NCBI GenBank assembly: GCA_947446865.1
Contig: CANFHX010000002.1
Coordinates: 62,001-126,000, forward strand
Source: Flavobacteriaceae bacterium
GTDB lineage: Bacteria; Bacteroidota; Bacteroidia; Flavobacteriales; Flavobacteriaceae
Direction of reading: 5' to 3'
Length of the DNA stretch: 64,000 bases
Positions 34,390 through 43,900 of this stretch are shown here, in pieces. Numbering within the stretch: the first letter of the stretch is position 1; each line of letters opens with the position of its first letter. The notes beneath the pieces were generated by a model. That model was not told the origin of the DNA. It did not search any database and saw only the letters and a program-made list of their open reading frames with translations. Made by a program: the position numbers and the translations under genes.

Positions 34390-34749
34390 TTAAGTTCTAT
34401 ACTCTTCCATTTCAATACTAACTGCTTCAACATCACCACCAATAGGAGGATTTAGTTTAGAAACGGCTAGTATAATTCGGGAAACCGAAGGAATTTCTTT
34501 AAAGATTCGCAAGATGATTCTATTGGCAACATGTTCCAATAATTTAGATCGAATGTCCATTTCGTTAACCACAATCTGATTTAAAAGCACATAATCTACC
34601 GTATCTTTTATATCATCCGATAGCGAAGATTTACGTAAATCGGTTTTAATTTCGAGGTCTACTCGGTAATCCGATCCAATTTTTCCTTCTTCTTCCAAGC
34701 ATCCGTGAAAGGAAAAAGTTCTTATATTTTGTAATTTAATAGTTCCCAT
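34390..34749 (-). CDS. folB: Dihydroneopterin aldolase
   Basis: 119 residues, normal for FolB. FSFHGCLEEEGKIGSDYRVDLEI carries the substrate-side Tyr/Gly region, and DTVDYVLLNQIV, KLLEHVANRIIL and KLNPPIGGDVEAVSIEM complete the tunnelling-fold pattern, including the glutamate in LLEHVA. It converts dihydroneopterin to hydroxymethyl-dihydropterin in folate synthesis. It is divergent from glnS with a 108-bp gap that contains an imperfect inverted repeat built on AGTTTGTTGTTTAT. Confidence 0.92.
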   Translation of the reverse strand: MGTIKLQNIRTFSFHGCLEEEGKIGSDYRVDLEIKTDLRKSSLSDDIKDTVDYVLLNQIVVNEMDIRSKLLEHVANRIILRIFKEIPSVSRIILAVSKLNPPIGGDVEAVSIEMEEYRT

Positions 34750-34830
34750 AGTTATTGTTTTTTTGTTTTTAGTTTGTTGTTTATGGTTAAACTAACTATC
34801 AACGATAAACTAACAACCACAAACTTTTTA

Positions 34831-34838
34831 TATCTTTG
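34831..34838 (+). promoter_or_regulatory. Probable -7 element for glnS
   Basis: TATCTTTG matches TAnnTTTG, 19 bases before the glnS start codon. No TTTG occurs at the canonical spacing upstream. Confidence 0.5.
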
Positions 34839-34857
34839 CTAAAATTACAAAATAATT

Positions 34858-36954
34858 ATGTCAACCGAAGAAAAATCACTTCATTTTATAGAACAAATCA
34901 TAGAAGACAGTTTAGCAAGCGGTTTTCCTCAAGATAAATTGCGCTTTCGTTTTCCGCCAGAGCCCAATGGTTATTTGCATATTGGTCACGCTAAATCTAT
35001 TTGTTTAAATTTCGGACTTGGATTACGTTACAATGCACCAGTAAATTTGCGTTTTGACGATACTAATCCTGCCAAAGAAGAGCAAGAATATGTAGATGCT
35101 ATTAAAGAAGATTTACTTTGGTTAGGCTTCAATTGGGCTGAAGAACGTTATGCTTCTGATTATTTCCAACAGTTGTACGACTGGGCCGTGTTGATGATTA
35201 AAAACGGTAAAGCCTATGTGGATAGTCAATCGTCGGAAGATATGGCTGCTCAAAAAGGAACGCCAACCCAACCCGGAGTGGATGGTCCTTATAGAAATCG
35301 TTCTATTGAAGAGAATTTGACTTTATTTGAAGCGATGAAAAACGGTGATTTTCCAGAAGGAAGTCACGTTTTGAGAGCAAAAATTGACATGACTTCTAAG
35401 AATATGTTGATGCGCGATCCTTTGATGTACCGAGTTTTGCATCGCCATCACCATCGCACAGCAAACAATTGGAAAATCTATCCAATGTATGATTATGCTC
35501 ATGGCGAAAGCGATTATATCGAGCAAATTTCACATTCTATTTGCACCTTAGAATTTGTTATGCACCGCGAATTATATAATTGGTTCTTAGATCAAATATA
35601 CGATGCGTCCAAAGTGCGACCAAATCAATACGAATTTGCTCGTTTGAATTTGAATTACACTGTAATGAGCAAACGAAAATTATTACAATTAGTACAAGAA
35701 AACATAGTAAATGGTTGGGATGACCCTAGAATGCCAACTATTTCTGGGTTGCGCCGTCGTGGTTATACTGCAAAATCGATCCGTAATTTCTGTGAAACGA
35801 TAGGAGTTGCCAAACGTGAAAACGTAATTGATATTTCGCTTTTGGATTTTTGTTTACGCGAAGATTTAAACAAAACGGCACCACGAGTTATGGCTGTTTT
35901 AGATCCGGTGAAGTTGGTAATTACTAATTATCCTGAAGAAAAAGAAGAATGGTTGGAAGCCGAAAATAACCAAGAAGATGAAACTGCAGGTTATAGAAAA
36001 GTGCCATTTTCACGTGAATTATATATAGAAAGAGAAGATTTTCTAGAAGTGGCACCCGCCAAATTTTTCAGATTAAGTATCGGAAATGAAGTGCGTCTTA
36101 AAAACGGATATATCATTAAAGGAGAATCGGTTACTAAAGATGCCAATGGTGTTATCACCGAAATTCAAGTAACTTATGATGAAGATTCACGCTCTGGAAG
36201 TGGAAGCGAAGCCAGTCAAAGAAAAGTGGCTGGAACTTTGCATTGGGTTTCTATTTCGCATGCAATTGAAGCCGAAGTTCGACTTTATGATCGATTGTTT
36301 ATTGATGAAGCGCCCGATTCGCACAAGGAGAAAAATTTCTTAGATTTTATGAATACAACTTCATTAGAAGTTGTAAAAGGATTTGTAGAACCAAGCCTTG
36401 CAGATGTAAAGGCTAATGATAAATTTCAGTTCCAACGATTGGGTTATTTTAATGTAGATAAAGATACAACTGCTTCTAAATTAGTGTTTAATAAAACCGT
36501 TGGATTAAAAGATGCTTGGGAAGAAAAAGGCAAAAAAGAAGAAAATTTATTGATGAATACCTTAAAAGAAATCAATAAATATGTAAAAGAAAAAGACGAA
36601 ACTGCTGCTGAAATCATCCTAAAACCAATTGTAGAAAACATAAAAAGTATTGATAATTATAGTTTAATCATCAACTCAATTGTGAAGAATATTAAGAACG
36701 ATAACAACGCTTTATTGTTTGCTAATTTGATTTTGAAATATTCGGATAAAGTTGCTTCTAAAGATATTGAATTGGAACCTTTGACCAAATTGTATTCCAT
36801 GTCTTTAAAAAGTCAATTGGTTTCGGTTCGAATTTTAGTATTAGAAAACTTAAAAGAAGATGCTGAGAATTTAAATAATTTTCAAAGTCAACTTTCCGAA
36901 TTAAAAACTTCTGAAAAAAACGAAAAAGTTTTAGAATTATTAAAAATGATCTAA
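34858..36954 (+). CDS. glnS: Glutaminyl-tRNA synthetase with long C-terminal extension
   Basis: A 698-residue class I synthetase. HIGH is at 41-44 (PNGYLHIGHAKS), VMSKRK at 269-274 corresponds to the KMSKS loop, and DDTNPAKEEQEYVD and SGLRRRGYTAKSIRNFC are typical of GlnRS. The catalytic core and the anticodon-binding beta-barrels occupy about 1-555. The last ~140 residues form an added helical domain beyond the length of the E. coli enzyme. Related Bacteroidota enzymes are often described as GlnRS/YqeY fusions, but YqeY motifs are not obvious here. Confidence 0.95.
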   Translation: MSTEEKSLHFIEQIIEDSLASGFPQDKLRFRFPPEPNGYLHIGHAKSICLNFGLGLRYNAPVNLRFDDTNPAKEEQEYVDAIKEDLLWLGFNWAEERYASDYFQQLYDWAVLMIKNGKAYVDSQSSEDMAAQKGTPTQPGVDGPYRNRSIEENLTLFEAMKNGDFPEGSHVLRAKIDMTSKNMLMRDPLMYRVLHRHHHRTANNWKIYPMYDYAHGESDYIEQISHSICTLEFVMHRELYNWFLDQIYDASKVRPNQYEFARLNLNYTVMSKRKLLQLVQENIVNGWDDPRMPTISGLRRRGYTAKSIRNFCETIGVAKRENVIDISLLDFCLREDLNKTAPRVMAVLDPVKLVITNYPEEKEEWLEAENNQEDETAGYRKVPFSRELYIEREDFLEVAPAKFFRLSIGNEVRLKNGYIIKGESVTKDANGVITEIQVTYDEDSRSGSGSEASQRKVAGTLHWVSISHAIEAEVRLYDRLFIDEAPDSHKEKNFLDFMNTTSLEVVKGFVEPSLADVKANDKFQFQRLGYFNVDKDTTASKLVFNKTVGLKDAWEEKGKKEENLLMNTLKEINKYVKEKDETAAEIILKPIVENIKSIDNYSLIINSIVKNIKNDNNALLFANLILKYSDKVASKDIELEPLTKLYSMSLKSQLVSVRILVLENLKEDAENLNNFQSQLSELKTSEKNEKVLELLKMI

Positions 36955-37234
36955 TTGTATCAAAATAGATTTTATAAATGAAAAACTCACTTAGTCGTGG
37001 TTTTTCTTATTATTAACAAAACCTATTGTTATTTATTTTAGATAGAAATTCTCAATCAAAATTGGCTTTCACAGATTGATTTTAATTAAATTTTATTAAT
37101 TCAACACCTCAGATTAGGTCTTCTAGATTTCGGTTGATTAATTGGCTTTAAAATCATTTTTACTGCTTTAACGTCATATTAACATCGTTGTGTTATTTAT
37201 TTTTGTAATTTTAGTATTATTAAATTTAATTATT

Positions 37235-37564
37235 ATGTCAAGTAAAACAAGTAGCAGTGTAATTGCCCTTTTGGCAGGAGCCGCAATAGGAGCAGGGTTG
37301 GGAATTTTATTTGCACCCGATAAAGGATCTAGAACTAGAGAAAAAATTAAAGATGGTTTAGACGATTTAAAAAACCAAGCACAAGATAAATGGGAAACTT
37401 TAGAGGAGGATACCAAAGAAAAATTTTCTAGAAGCAAAGACGATTTGAAAGAAACCGTTGAAATTTTACTTTCCAATACAAGTTATAAAGCCGAAGAGGC
37501 AATAAATTTTTTGGAAGAAAAATTAGCTGAACTTAAAAGAGAAAACGCCAAACTACAGAAATAA
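37235..37564 (+). CDS. YtxH-domain protein
   Basis: 109 residues from ATG 37235 (MSSKTSSSVIALLAGAAIGAGLGILFAPDKGSRTREKIK). The longer open frame from 37190 adds 15 hydrophobic residues encoded by the AT-rich leader and is rejected. A glycine-rich membrane-inserted helix (about 8-26) is followed by a long charged amphipathic helix, the standard YtxH layout. It forms a compact operon with the next two genes, which also encode small membrane-linked proteins. Envelope stress roles are often suggested for such operons, without direct evidence here. Confidence 0.82.
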   Translation: MSSKTSSSVIALLAGAAIGAGLGILFAPDKGSRTREKIKDGLDDLKNQAQDKWETLEEDTKEKFSRSKDDLKETVEILLSNTSYKAEEAINFLEEKLAELKRENAKLQK

Positions 37565-37914
37565 TGGCATTTGAAGAACTAAAAGAAAATACCGAAGCCA
37601 TTCAGGAACATTCTAAAGCCTATATGGAAAGCAGTCTTGCTTATTATAAACTTTGGGGATTTAAGGTAGCCATGAAATCGACCACATTGATACTCAAGTT
37701 TTTCTTGATTTCAATTTGCTTAATGATTGTCTTGCTGTTTGTTTCCATCGCTGGATCCATGGCAATAGGTGATTTGTTGCATAGTTATCCTTTAGGGTTT
37801 CTAATTGTAGCTGGAGTATATTTAGTCTTGGCGTTGCTTTTGTTCTTAGTGAAAGATAAGATAGTGGAAGGACCAATTCTTGAGAAATTTTCGGAAATAT
37901 TTTTTAACGACTAA
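37564..37914 (+). CDS. Phage-holin-like/YqjE-type membrane protein
   Basis: 116 residues with two adjacent transmembrane helices (about 46-72 and 76-98), a polar N-terminus (FEELKENTEAIQEHSKAYMES) and a short tail ending LEKFSEIFFND. This is the layout of putative holin-superfamily (Holin-X/YqjE) proteins found beside YtxH genes. The ATG overlaps the YtxH stop codon (TAATG). There are no phage genes nearby, so a lysis role is unlikely. Confidence 0.7.
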   Translation: MAFEELKENTEAIQEHSKAYMESSLAYYKLWGFKVAMKSTTLILKFFLISICLMIVLLFVSIAGSMAIGDLLHSYPLGFLIVAGVYLVLALLLFLVKDKIVEGPILEKFSEIFFND

Positions 37915-37916
37915 TT

Positions 37917-38171
37917 ATGGAAACCAAAAAATATTCGTCTTATAAACAAATTGAGGAAGAATTAGAAATACTGAAACTAGAAAGAGAACTTTACTATCAA
38001 AAAGCACTTTTAAGTGTTGAAAAAGCAAAAGAAAGTATTCTTCCTTCTAAATCGGTTTCTCTCTTAGGGAACCTTTACCAAAACGTATTTTCGGGTACTT
38101 ACGGAACAATTTTAAAGATTGCAATTCCGTTTGTAGTCAATTGGTATACAAACAGAAAAAGAGGCGATTAG
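37917..38171 (+). CDS. Small conserved protein (DUF6327-like), third gene of the YtxH operon
   Basis: 84 residues: KYSSYKQIEEELEILKLERELYYQKALLSVEKAKESI forms a charged coiled-coil helix. VSLLGNLYQNVFSGTYGTILKIAIPFVVNWYTNRK follows, with a weak membrane-associated segment. I recall this pattern as DUF6327. Two bases separate it from the upstream gene. The terminator overlaps its last codons. Confidence 0.65.
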   Translation: METKKYSSYKQIEEELEILKLERELYYQKALLSVEKAKESILPSKSVSLLGNLYQNVFSGTYGTILKIAIPFVVNWYTNRKRGD

Positions 38172-38184
38172 GCCTCTTTTTTTT
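38160..38184 (+). terminator. Rho-independent terminator of the YtxH operon
   Basis: AGAGGC, loop GATTAG and GCCTCT form a 6-bp GC-rich stem followed by eight T residues. The stem includes the last codons and stop of the small conserved gene. Confidence 0.85.
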
Positions 38185-38198
38185 GTCTTGTATCTAAA

Positions 38199-39182
38199 TT
38201 ATACTTCTTCTGTCGGATTAGAAGTATCCGATGGATTGTAATCAATTGCAGTGTTATCTGCTTTTTTTACTCTCTTAGGTTGTTTTTTCATTTGCTCTCC
38301 AATAATGTTGGAAGCCGTGAAACTAGTTACCATACTGTTCAACATGTCACTTGCCGCTTGTGGCGAATTAGGCAACAAAATCAAATTCGAATTGGTATCG
38401 GCACCAATGGCTTGAAGGGTATCGTAGTGTTGTGTAATCACGATTAAAGCCGAAGCCTCTTGTGAGTTAATACCAACATTGTTCAATACTTCTACACTTT
38501 CTACCAACCCGCGCGCAATTTCTCTACGTTGGTCGGCAATACCTTGACCTTGTAGTTTTTTACTTTCGGCTTCCGCTTTTGCTTTAGCCACAATTCGAAT
38601 ACGTTGTGCTTCACTTTCAAACATAGCAGCCGTTTTTTCTCTATCGGCAGCATTAATTCTATTCATAGCATTTTTTACTTGAATATCGGGATCAATATCC
38701 GTCACTAAAGTGTTGATAATATCATAACCATAAGTCATCATGGCTTCGTTCAATTCGCGTTTTACACCAATTGCAATATCGTCTTTTCTTTCAAAAACAT
38801 CATCCAAAATTAACTTCGGAACTTCTGCACGTACTACGTCAAATACATAAGCAGTGATTTGATCGTGCGGATATTCTAACTTATAAAAAGCCTCATAAAC
38901 ATGTTCTTGAATAACTTTAAACTGAACCGAAACTTTCATTTTGATAAAAACGTTGTCTTTCGTTTTAGTTTCAATCATAACATCTAATTGTTGGATTCGT
39001 AAGTTTACACGTCCAGCAATTCGATCCACTAGAGGAAGTTTTATTTGCAATCCAGAGTTTCTAATGCTCATGAATTTACCAAATCGTTCAATTACCACAG
39101 CACTTTGCTGTTTTACAGTAAAAAAAGAAGAAAATAAAATAATTAATCCGAAGACTAATAAAACAATAAGTAAAGGTCCCAT
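38199..39182 (-). CDS. SPFH/Band 7 (stomatin-like) membrane protein
   Basis: 327 residues with an N-terminal membrane anchor (LLIVLLVFGLIILFSSFF). The prohibitin/SPFH domain follows: TVKQQSAVVIERFGKF, IKLPLVDRIAGRVNLRIQQLDV, TKDNVFIKMKVSVQFKV. A coiled-coil region rich in EAQRIRIVAKAKAEAESKKLQGQG comes next. It matches the stomatin/QmcA branch. Such proteins oligomerise at the membrane and organise microdomains or regulate proteases. No NfeD partner is adjacent. It ends convergently with the YtxH operon. Confidence 0.88.
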   Translation of the reverse strand: MGPLLIVLLVFGLIILFSSFFTVKQQSAVVIERFGKFMSIRNSGLQIKLPLVDRIAGRVNLRIQQLDVMIETKTKDNVFIKMKVSVQFKVIQEHVYEAFYKLEYPHDQITAYVFDVVRAEVPKLILDDVFERKDDIAIGVKRELNEAMMTYGYDIINTLVTDIDPDIQVKNAMNRINAADREKTAAMFESEAQRIRIVAKAKAEAESKKLQGQGIADQRREIARGLVESVEVLNNVGINSQEASALIVITQHYDTLQAIGADTNSNLILLPNSPQAASDMLNSMVTSFTASNIIGEQMKKQPKRVKKADNTAIDYNPSDTSNPTEEV

Positions 39183-39246
39183 ATATTTTTTTTAAATATT
39201 AGTATTGATTATACGTTAGTTATCTATAAAAGTTACAATGTATTTT

Positions 39247-40749
39247 TTAAAAAGTTGCAATCGCTTTTTCCAATCGTTTGATGGTTTCTTCTTTTCCAAT
39301 AACTTCAACAATATCAAATAGGTGAGGACCTTTTAAAGCCCCAACCAAACTCAATCTAAAAGGTTGCATTACTTTTCCCATTCCAATTTCATTTTTGGTC
39401 ATCCAATCTTTTACGATTGTTTCAATAGTTACCGAAGTGAAATCTCCAATATTTTCTATTACCGAAATTAATTGCTGCATTAAATTAGGCGTTTCTTCTT
39501 TCCAGTTTTTAGAAGCTTTTTCGTCATACGATGTTGGAGCAACGAAGAAATAATCGGATAATTCCCAAAATTCAGAAACAAAATTGGCGCGTTCTTTTAT
39601 TAATGATACTATTTTTAGTACATCAAGAGAGGTTGAAATTCCATTTTCAACTAAAATAGGAGCGAAGGCTTTTGCCAAACTTTCATTAGTTTGTTCTTGT
39701 AAATAATGGTGGTTAAACCATTTATTTTTTTCAGGGTCAAATTTTGCTCCCGCTTTGTGAACTCTATTTAAATCAAATTTTTCTGCTAATTCTGCTAATG
39801 AAAATATCTCTTGTTCGGTTCCGTCATTCCATCCCAACAAGGCTAAGAAATTCACTACGGCTTCTGGGAAAAAACCTTTTTCTCTGTAGCCTGATGAAAT
39901 CCCTTCTTCCGTTTTCCATTCTAAAGGAAATACTGGAAATCCCATTTTATCCCCATCCCGTTTGGATAATTTTCCGTTGCCAATTGGTTTTAAAATTAAG
40001 GGCAAATGAGCAAATTCGGGCGCTTCCCATCCAAATGCTTTGTACAATAAACTATGCAATGGCATGGATGGCAACCATTCTTCCCCACGAATTACATGGG
40101 AAGTTTCCATCAAATGATCGTCTACAATATTGGCCAAATGATAAGTTGGCATTCCATCCGACTTGAATAAAACTTTATCGTCTAATAAATTAGTTTCAAA
40201 TTTTATGTCGCCACGAATGATGTCCTGCAAATGCAAAGTTTCATTAACTGGAGTTTTAAATCGGATAACATAATCTTCGCCAGCAGCAATTCGTTTTTCG
40301 GTTTCCTCTTTAGAAATTACTAATGAAGTATCCAATTTTTCCCGATTGTGCCAGTTGTAAATAAAGGTTTTTCCTTCGGCTTCGTGCTGTTTTCTATGCG
40401 CATCCAAGGCTTCGGCAGTATCAAAGGCATAATAGGCCCAACCCGAATTAATCAATTGGTCGGCATATTGTTTGTATATTTCTTTTCGTTCCGATTGACG
40501 GTATGGGCCAAATTTTTCGTTCTTTCCAACGGTTTCACTTGGTGCAATTCCTAACCATTCTAGGGCTTCCATAATATAGGCTTCGGCACCAGGAACAAAA
40601 CGATTTTGATCGGTATCTTCAATTCTTAGGTAGAAAACGCCGTTATTTTTTTTAGCAAATAAATAATTGAATAGGGCAGTTCTAACACCACCAATATGCA
40701 ATGGTCCAGTCGGACTTGGTGCAAAACGCACACGAACTTGTTTTGACAT
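39247..40749 (-). CDS. gltX: Glutamyl-tRNA synthetase
   Basis: A 500-residue class I synthetase. RFAPSPTGPLHIGGVRTALFN (8-28) holds the HIGH-type motif, LRIEDTDQNR (41-50) the substrate loop and GKLSKRDGDKMGFP (259-272) the KMSKS-type loop. The C-terminal helical anticodon-binding domain is complete. It charges tRNA-Glu with glutamate. A TATCTTTG element lies upstream of the start. Confidence 0.95.
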   Translation of the reverse strand: MSKQVRVRFAPSPTGPLHIGGVRTALFNYLFAKKNNGVFYLRIEDTDQNRFVPGAEAYIMEALEWLGIAPSETVGKNEKFGPYRQSERKEIYKQYADQLINSGWAYYAFDTAEALDAHRKQHEAEGKTFIYNWHNREKLDTSLVISKEETEKRIAAGEDYVIRFKTPVNETLHLQDIIRGDIKFETNLLDDKVLFKSDGMPTYHLANIVDDHLMETSHVIRGEEWLPSMPLHSLLYKAFGWEAPEFAHLPLILKPIGNGKLSKRDGDKMGFPVFPLEWKTEEGISSGYREKGFFPEAVVNFLALLGWNDGTEQEIFSLAELAEKFDLNRVHKAGAKFDPEKNKWFNHHYLQEQTNESLAKAFAPILVENGISTSLDVLKIVSLIKERANFVSEFWELSDYFFVAPTSYDEKASKNWKEETPNLMQQLISVIENIGDFTSVTIETIVKDWMTKNEIGMGKVMQPFRLSLVGALKGPHLFDIVEVIGKEETIKRLEKAIATF

Positions 40750-40766
40750 TTTAGTAAAATTTGAGG

Positions 40767-40774
40767 CAAAGATA
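40767..40774 (-). promoter_or_regulatory. Probable -7 element for gltX
   Basis: The minus strand reads TATCTTTG (TAnnTTTG), 18 bases upstream of the gltX ATG. The DNA beyond it consists of degenerate AAGTTA-type repeats (40779-40806). Confidence 0.5.
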
Positions 40775-40914
40775 ATCAGAAGTTAGAAGTTAAAAGTTAC
40801 AAGTTGCTAGTTTAATCTTTCAAATATTCTAAATTTTCTCTTTAATAAAGAATTAACTTTTATTCTAACTAGAAATTATTACTTTTATCGGTTATAAATA
40901 ATGTATAAACAATT

Positions 40915-43900
40915 TTGGAAAATCAGCATCTAATTTATCATAAACTCGAACAGTTTATTAAGAAGTTTTACACAAATGAATTGCTACGTGGAACCATTTT
41001 CTTCGTTGGAATAGGTCTGTTGTATTTTCTTTTCACGCTTTTTGTTGAATATTTCCTTTGGTTAAAGCCTACAGCGAGAACTATTTTGTTCTGGACTTTT
41101 GTTGTCGTGGAACTTTTTCTTTTACTTCGATTTATTTTGTTTCCGATTTTTAAGTTATTTAAACTTCAAAAAGGGATCAATTACGACGATGCTTCCAAAA
41201 TTATTGGAAATCATTTTAGTGAAGTAGGCGATAGGCTTACCAATTTTTTACAATTATCTCAAGACACTAATACTTCCGAATTGCTTTTGGCTTCCATTGA
41301 TCAAAAAGCAAATACATTACAACCGATTCCTTTTGGGAATGCTGTTAATTTTGGAACTAACAAGAAGTTTTTGCCATTAGCAATCGTTCCAATATTGTTT
41401 TTTGTTTTCTTTTATTTATCTGGAAATAGCAATCTTATATCGCAAAGTTTCAATCGTGTGGTGCATTACAAAGAGCAATTTTTACCTCCTGCACCATTTG
41501 AATTTCAAGTTTTAAACAAAACGTTACAAACCGAACAAAACCAAGACTTCCTTTTAAAAGTAAAAACAGTTGGAAAAGTTGTTCCAGAAAATGCAATGAT
41601 TTTTATTGGGGATGAAAGTTATTTTATGGAAACCACGAAGGCTGGTGAATTCCAATTCGTGATTCCGAAACCAAAAGAAAATTTAGAGTTCCACGTGGAG
41701 GCCAATAACGTTTCGTCCAACGAATATGAATTGAATGTAGTTACCGTTCCTTCCATTGCCAATTTTGAAATGGTCTTAAATTTCCCTGGATATTTAAATA
41801 AAAAAGCCGAAGTCATCAAAGGGACGGGTAATGCTGTCCTCCCGGAAGGCACTCGTGTTACTTGGAGAATGAATACATTGGCTACTCAAAAAGTAGAATG
41901 GCTGGATGCCGCTGCTAAATATCCTTTTACTAAACATGATAATCAATTTTTATTATCTAAAAATATTAACCAAAATACCGATTATCAAATAGTTACTTCC
42001 AATACCAAGGTTCAGAATTATGAAAAGTTAAACTATCAAATCTCTGTCGTTAAAGATCAATTTCCAACTATTGCGGTGGGTAACGCTCCAGACAGCCTTA
42101 ATATTGAAAAAAACTATCTTTTAGGTCAAGTTTCTGACGATTATGGGCTTTCTAAATTACAGATAGTTTATTATCCAAAGGATAAACTTGCCAATGCTAA
42201 ACGAGCGACTATTGCTGTTAAGCGAGATGTTTACGATCAATTTGTATTTGCTTTTCCAAGTAACCTTCCTGTAGAAGAAGGAGTTTCTTATGAATATTAT
42301 TTTGAGATTTTTGATAACGATGCGCTTCATAATTTCAAGAGCACAAAATCATCCACTTTCTCTAATAGAATTGCTACCGAATCGGAAAAAGAAGATCAGG
42401 TTTTACAACAACAAAATGACAACATTAATTCGTTAGAAAAATCGCTTAAAACTCAAGACAAGCAATTGAACGAAATGGAGAAGTTGCAAAAAATGGGCAA
42501 GGAAAAAGACAACCTAGAGTTTAAAGAACAACAGAAAGTTAACGACTTTTTAAACAAACAAAAGCAGCAAGACGAATTGATGAAAAATTTTGCTGAGAAA
42601 ATGAAGGAGAATCTAGACAAAGTTAAAACCGATAAGAAAGACGAAGTTAAAGAACTTTTAAAAGACCGTTTGGACAAAGTAGATAAGGACATCGAAAAGA
42701 ATAAAAAACTTTTAGATGAACTTCAAAAACTAAACGAAAAATTGCAGAAAGAAGAGTTGTTTGACAAAATGGATAAGTTGAAACAGCAAAGCAAAAACCA
42801 AACTAAAAGTTTGCAACAATTGGTTGAACTTACTAAGAAATATTATGTTGAAAAGAAAGCCGAACAAATTGCAGATAAGTTAGAAAAACTTTCTGAAAAA
42901 CAAGATAAATTATCGGAAAACGAAAAGGAAAATTCTACTGATAAGCAAGAAGAAATCAATAAAGAATTTGATAAAATCCAAGAAGAATTAAAAGAATTGG
43001 ATAAAGACAATAAGGAATTAAAAACTCCAGTAGAACTTCCTGATTCTGCTCCAAAAGAAAAAAGCATTGATGAGGATTTAAAGAAAGCGTCCGATGAACT
43101 TAAGAAAGATTCTAAAGCAGGTGCTAAGCCAAAACAAAAAAGCGCTTCCAAGAAAATGAAGCAAATGAGTCAAGATATGCAATCAGGCATGGAGATGGGC
43201 GAGCAGGAACAAATGGAAGAAGACGTAGCCATGTTACGTCAAATTTTAGACAATCTTTTAGCCTATTCCTTTTCTCAAGAATCGGTGATGGGACAATTTA
43301 AAGGTTTAAAAAGAGGATCACCATCATTTAATAAAAACCTTAAAATCCAACAACATTTAAAACAAGAATTCAAGCATGTTGACGATAGTTTGTTTGCGCT
43401 TTCACTTCGTAATCCAAAGATGTCCGAAGGCGTAACTGCCGAAATTGGAAATGTTCAATATAATATAGAAAAAGCAATTGAATCCCTTGCGGACGCCGAT
43501 GTTTCTAAAGGAGTATCTCACCAACAGTTTGCTACTAGTGCTTCCAATAAATTGGCAGACATGTTAGCATCCATCTTATTTAATATGCAAATGTCCATGC
43601 AAATGTCGGGTTCCGGAAAAGGAAAAGGAAAACCCTCACCTGGAAAAGGCTCAGGAGGAGATTCGCAATTGCCAGACATTATAAAAAAACAAGGGGAACT
43701 TGGCGATAAAATGAAGGGCGGCATGAAGCCCGGAAGTAAACCAGGTGACAAGCCGGGCGATAAACCTGGAGACAAACCAGGAGATAAGCCCGGAGAAGGT
43801 AAAGATGGCAAAGACGGTAAGGACGGTAAGGGCAAGCAAGGTAAAGACGGAAAATCTGGATCTGGCGGTTCTGGCCAAGGAAATTCTGAAGGCGAAAACG

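Noticed and set aside
37190..37234. Hydrophobic N-terminal extension of the YtxH protein
   Set aside because: It is read from the AT-rich leader; the family starts at MSSKTSSSV.
37564..37914. Prophage remnant suggested by a holin-like gene
   Set aside because: No other phage genes are near; this small protein with YtxH-type neighbours is a common chromosomal operon.
39744..40166. A 140-codon plus-strand frame inside gltX
   Set aside because: It lies wholly antisense to a conserved tRNA synthetase and shows no domain of its own.
41688..41701. A further parS-like site (GTTCCACGTGGAGG) in the DUF4175 gene
   Set aside because: It has two mismatches to the 14-bp core outside CACGTG, so binding is doubtful; not listed as a site.
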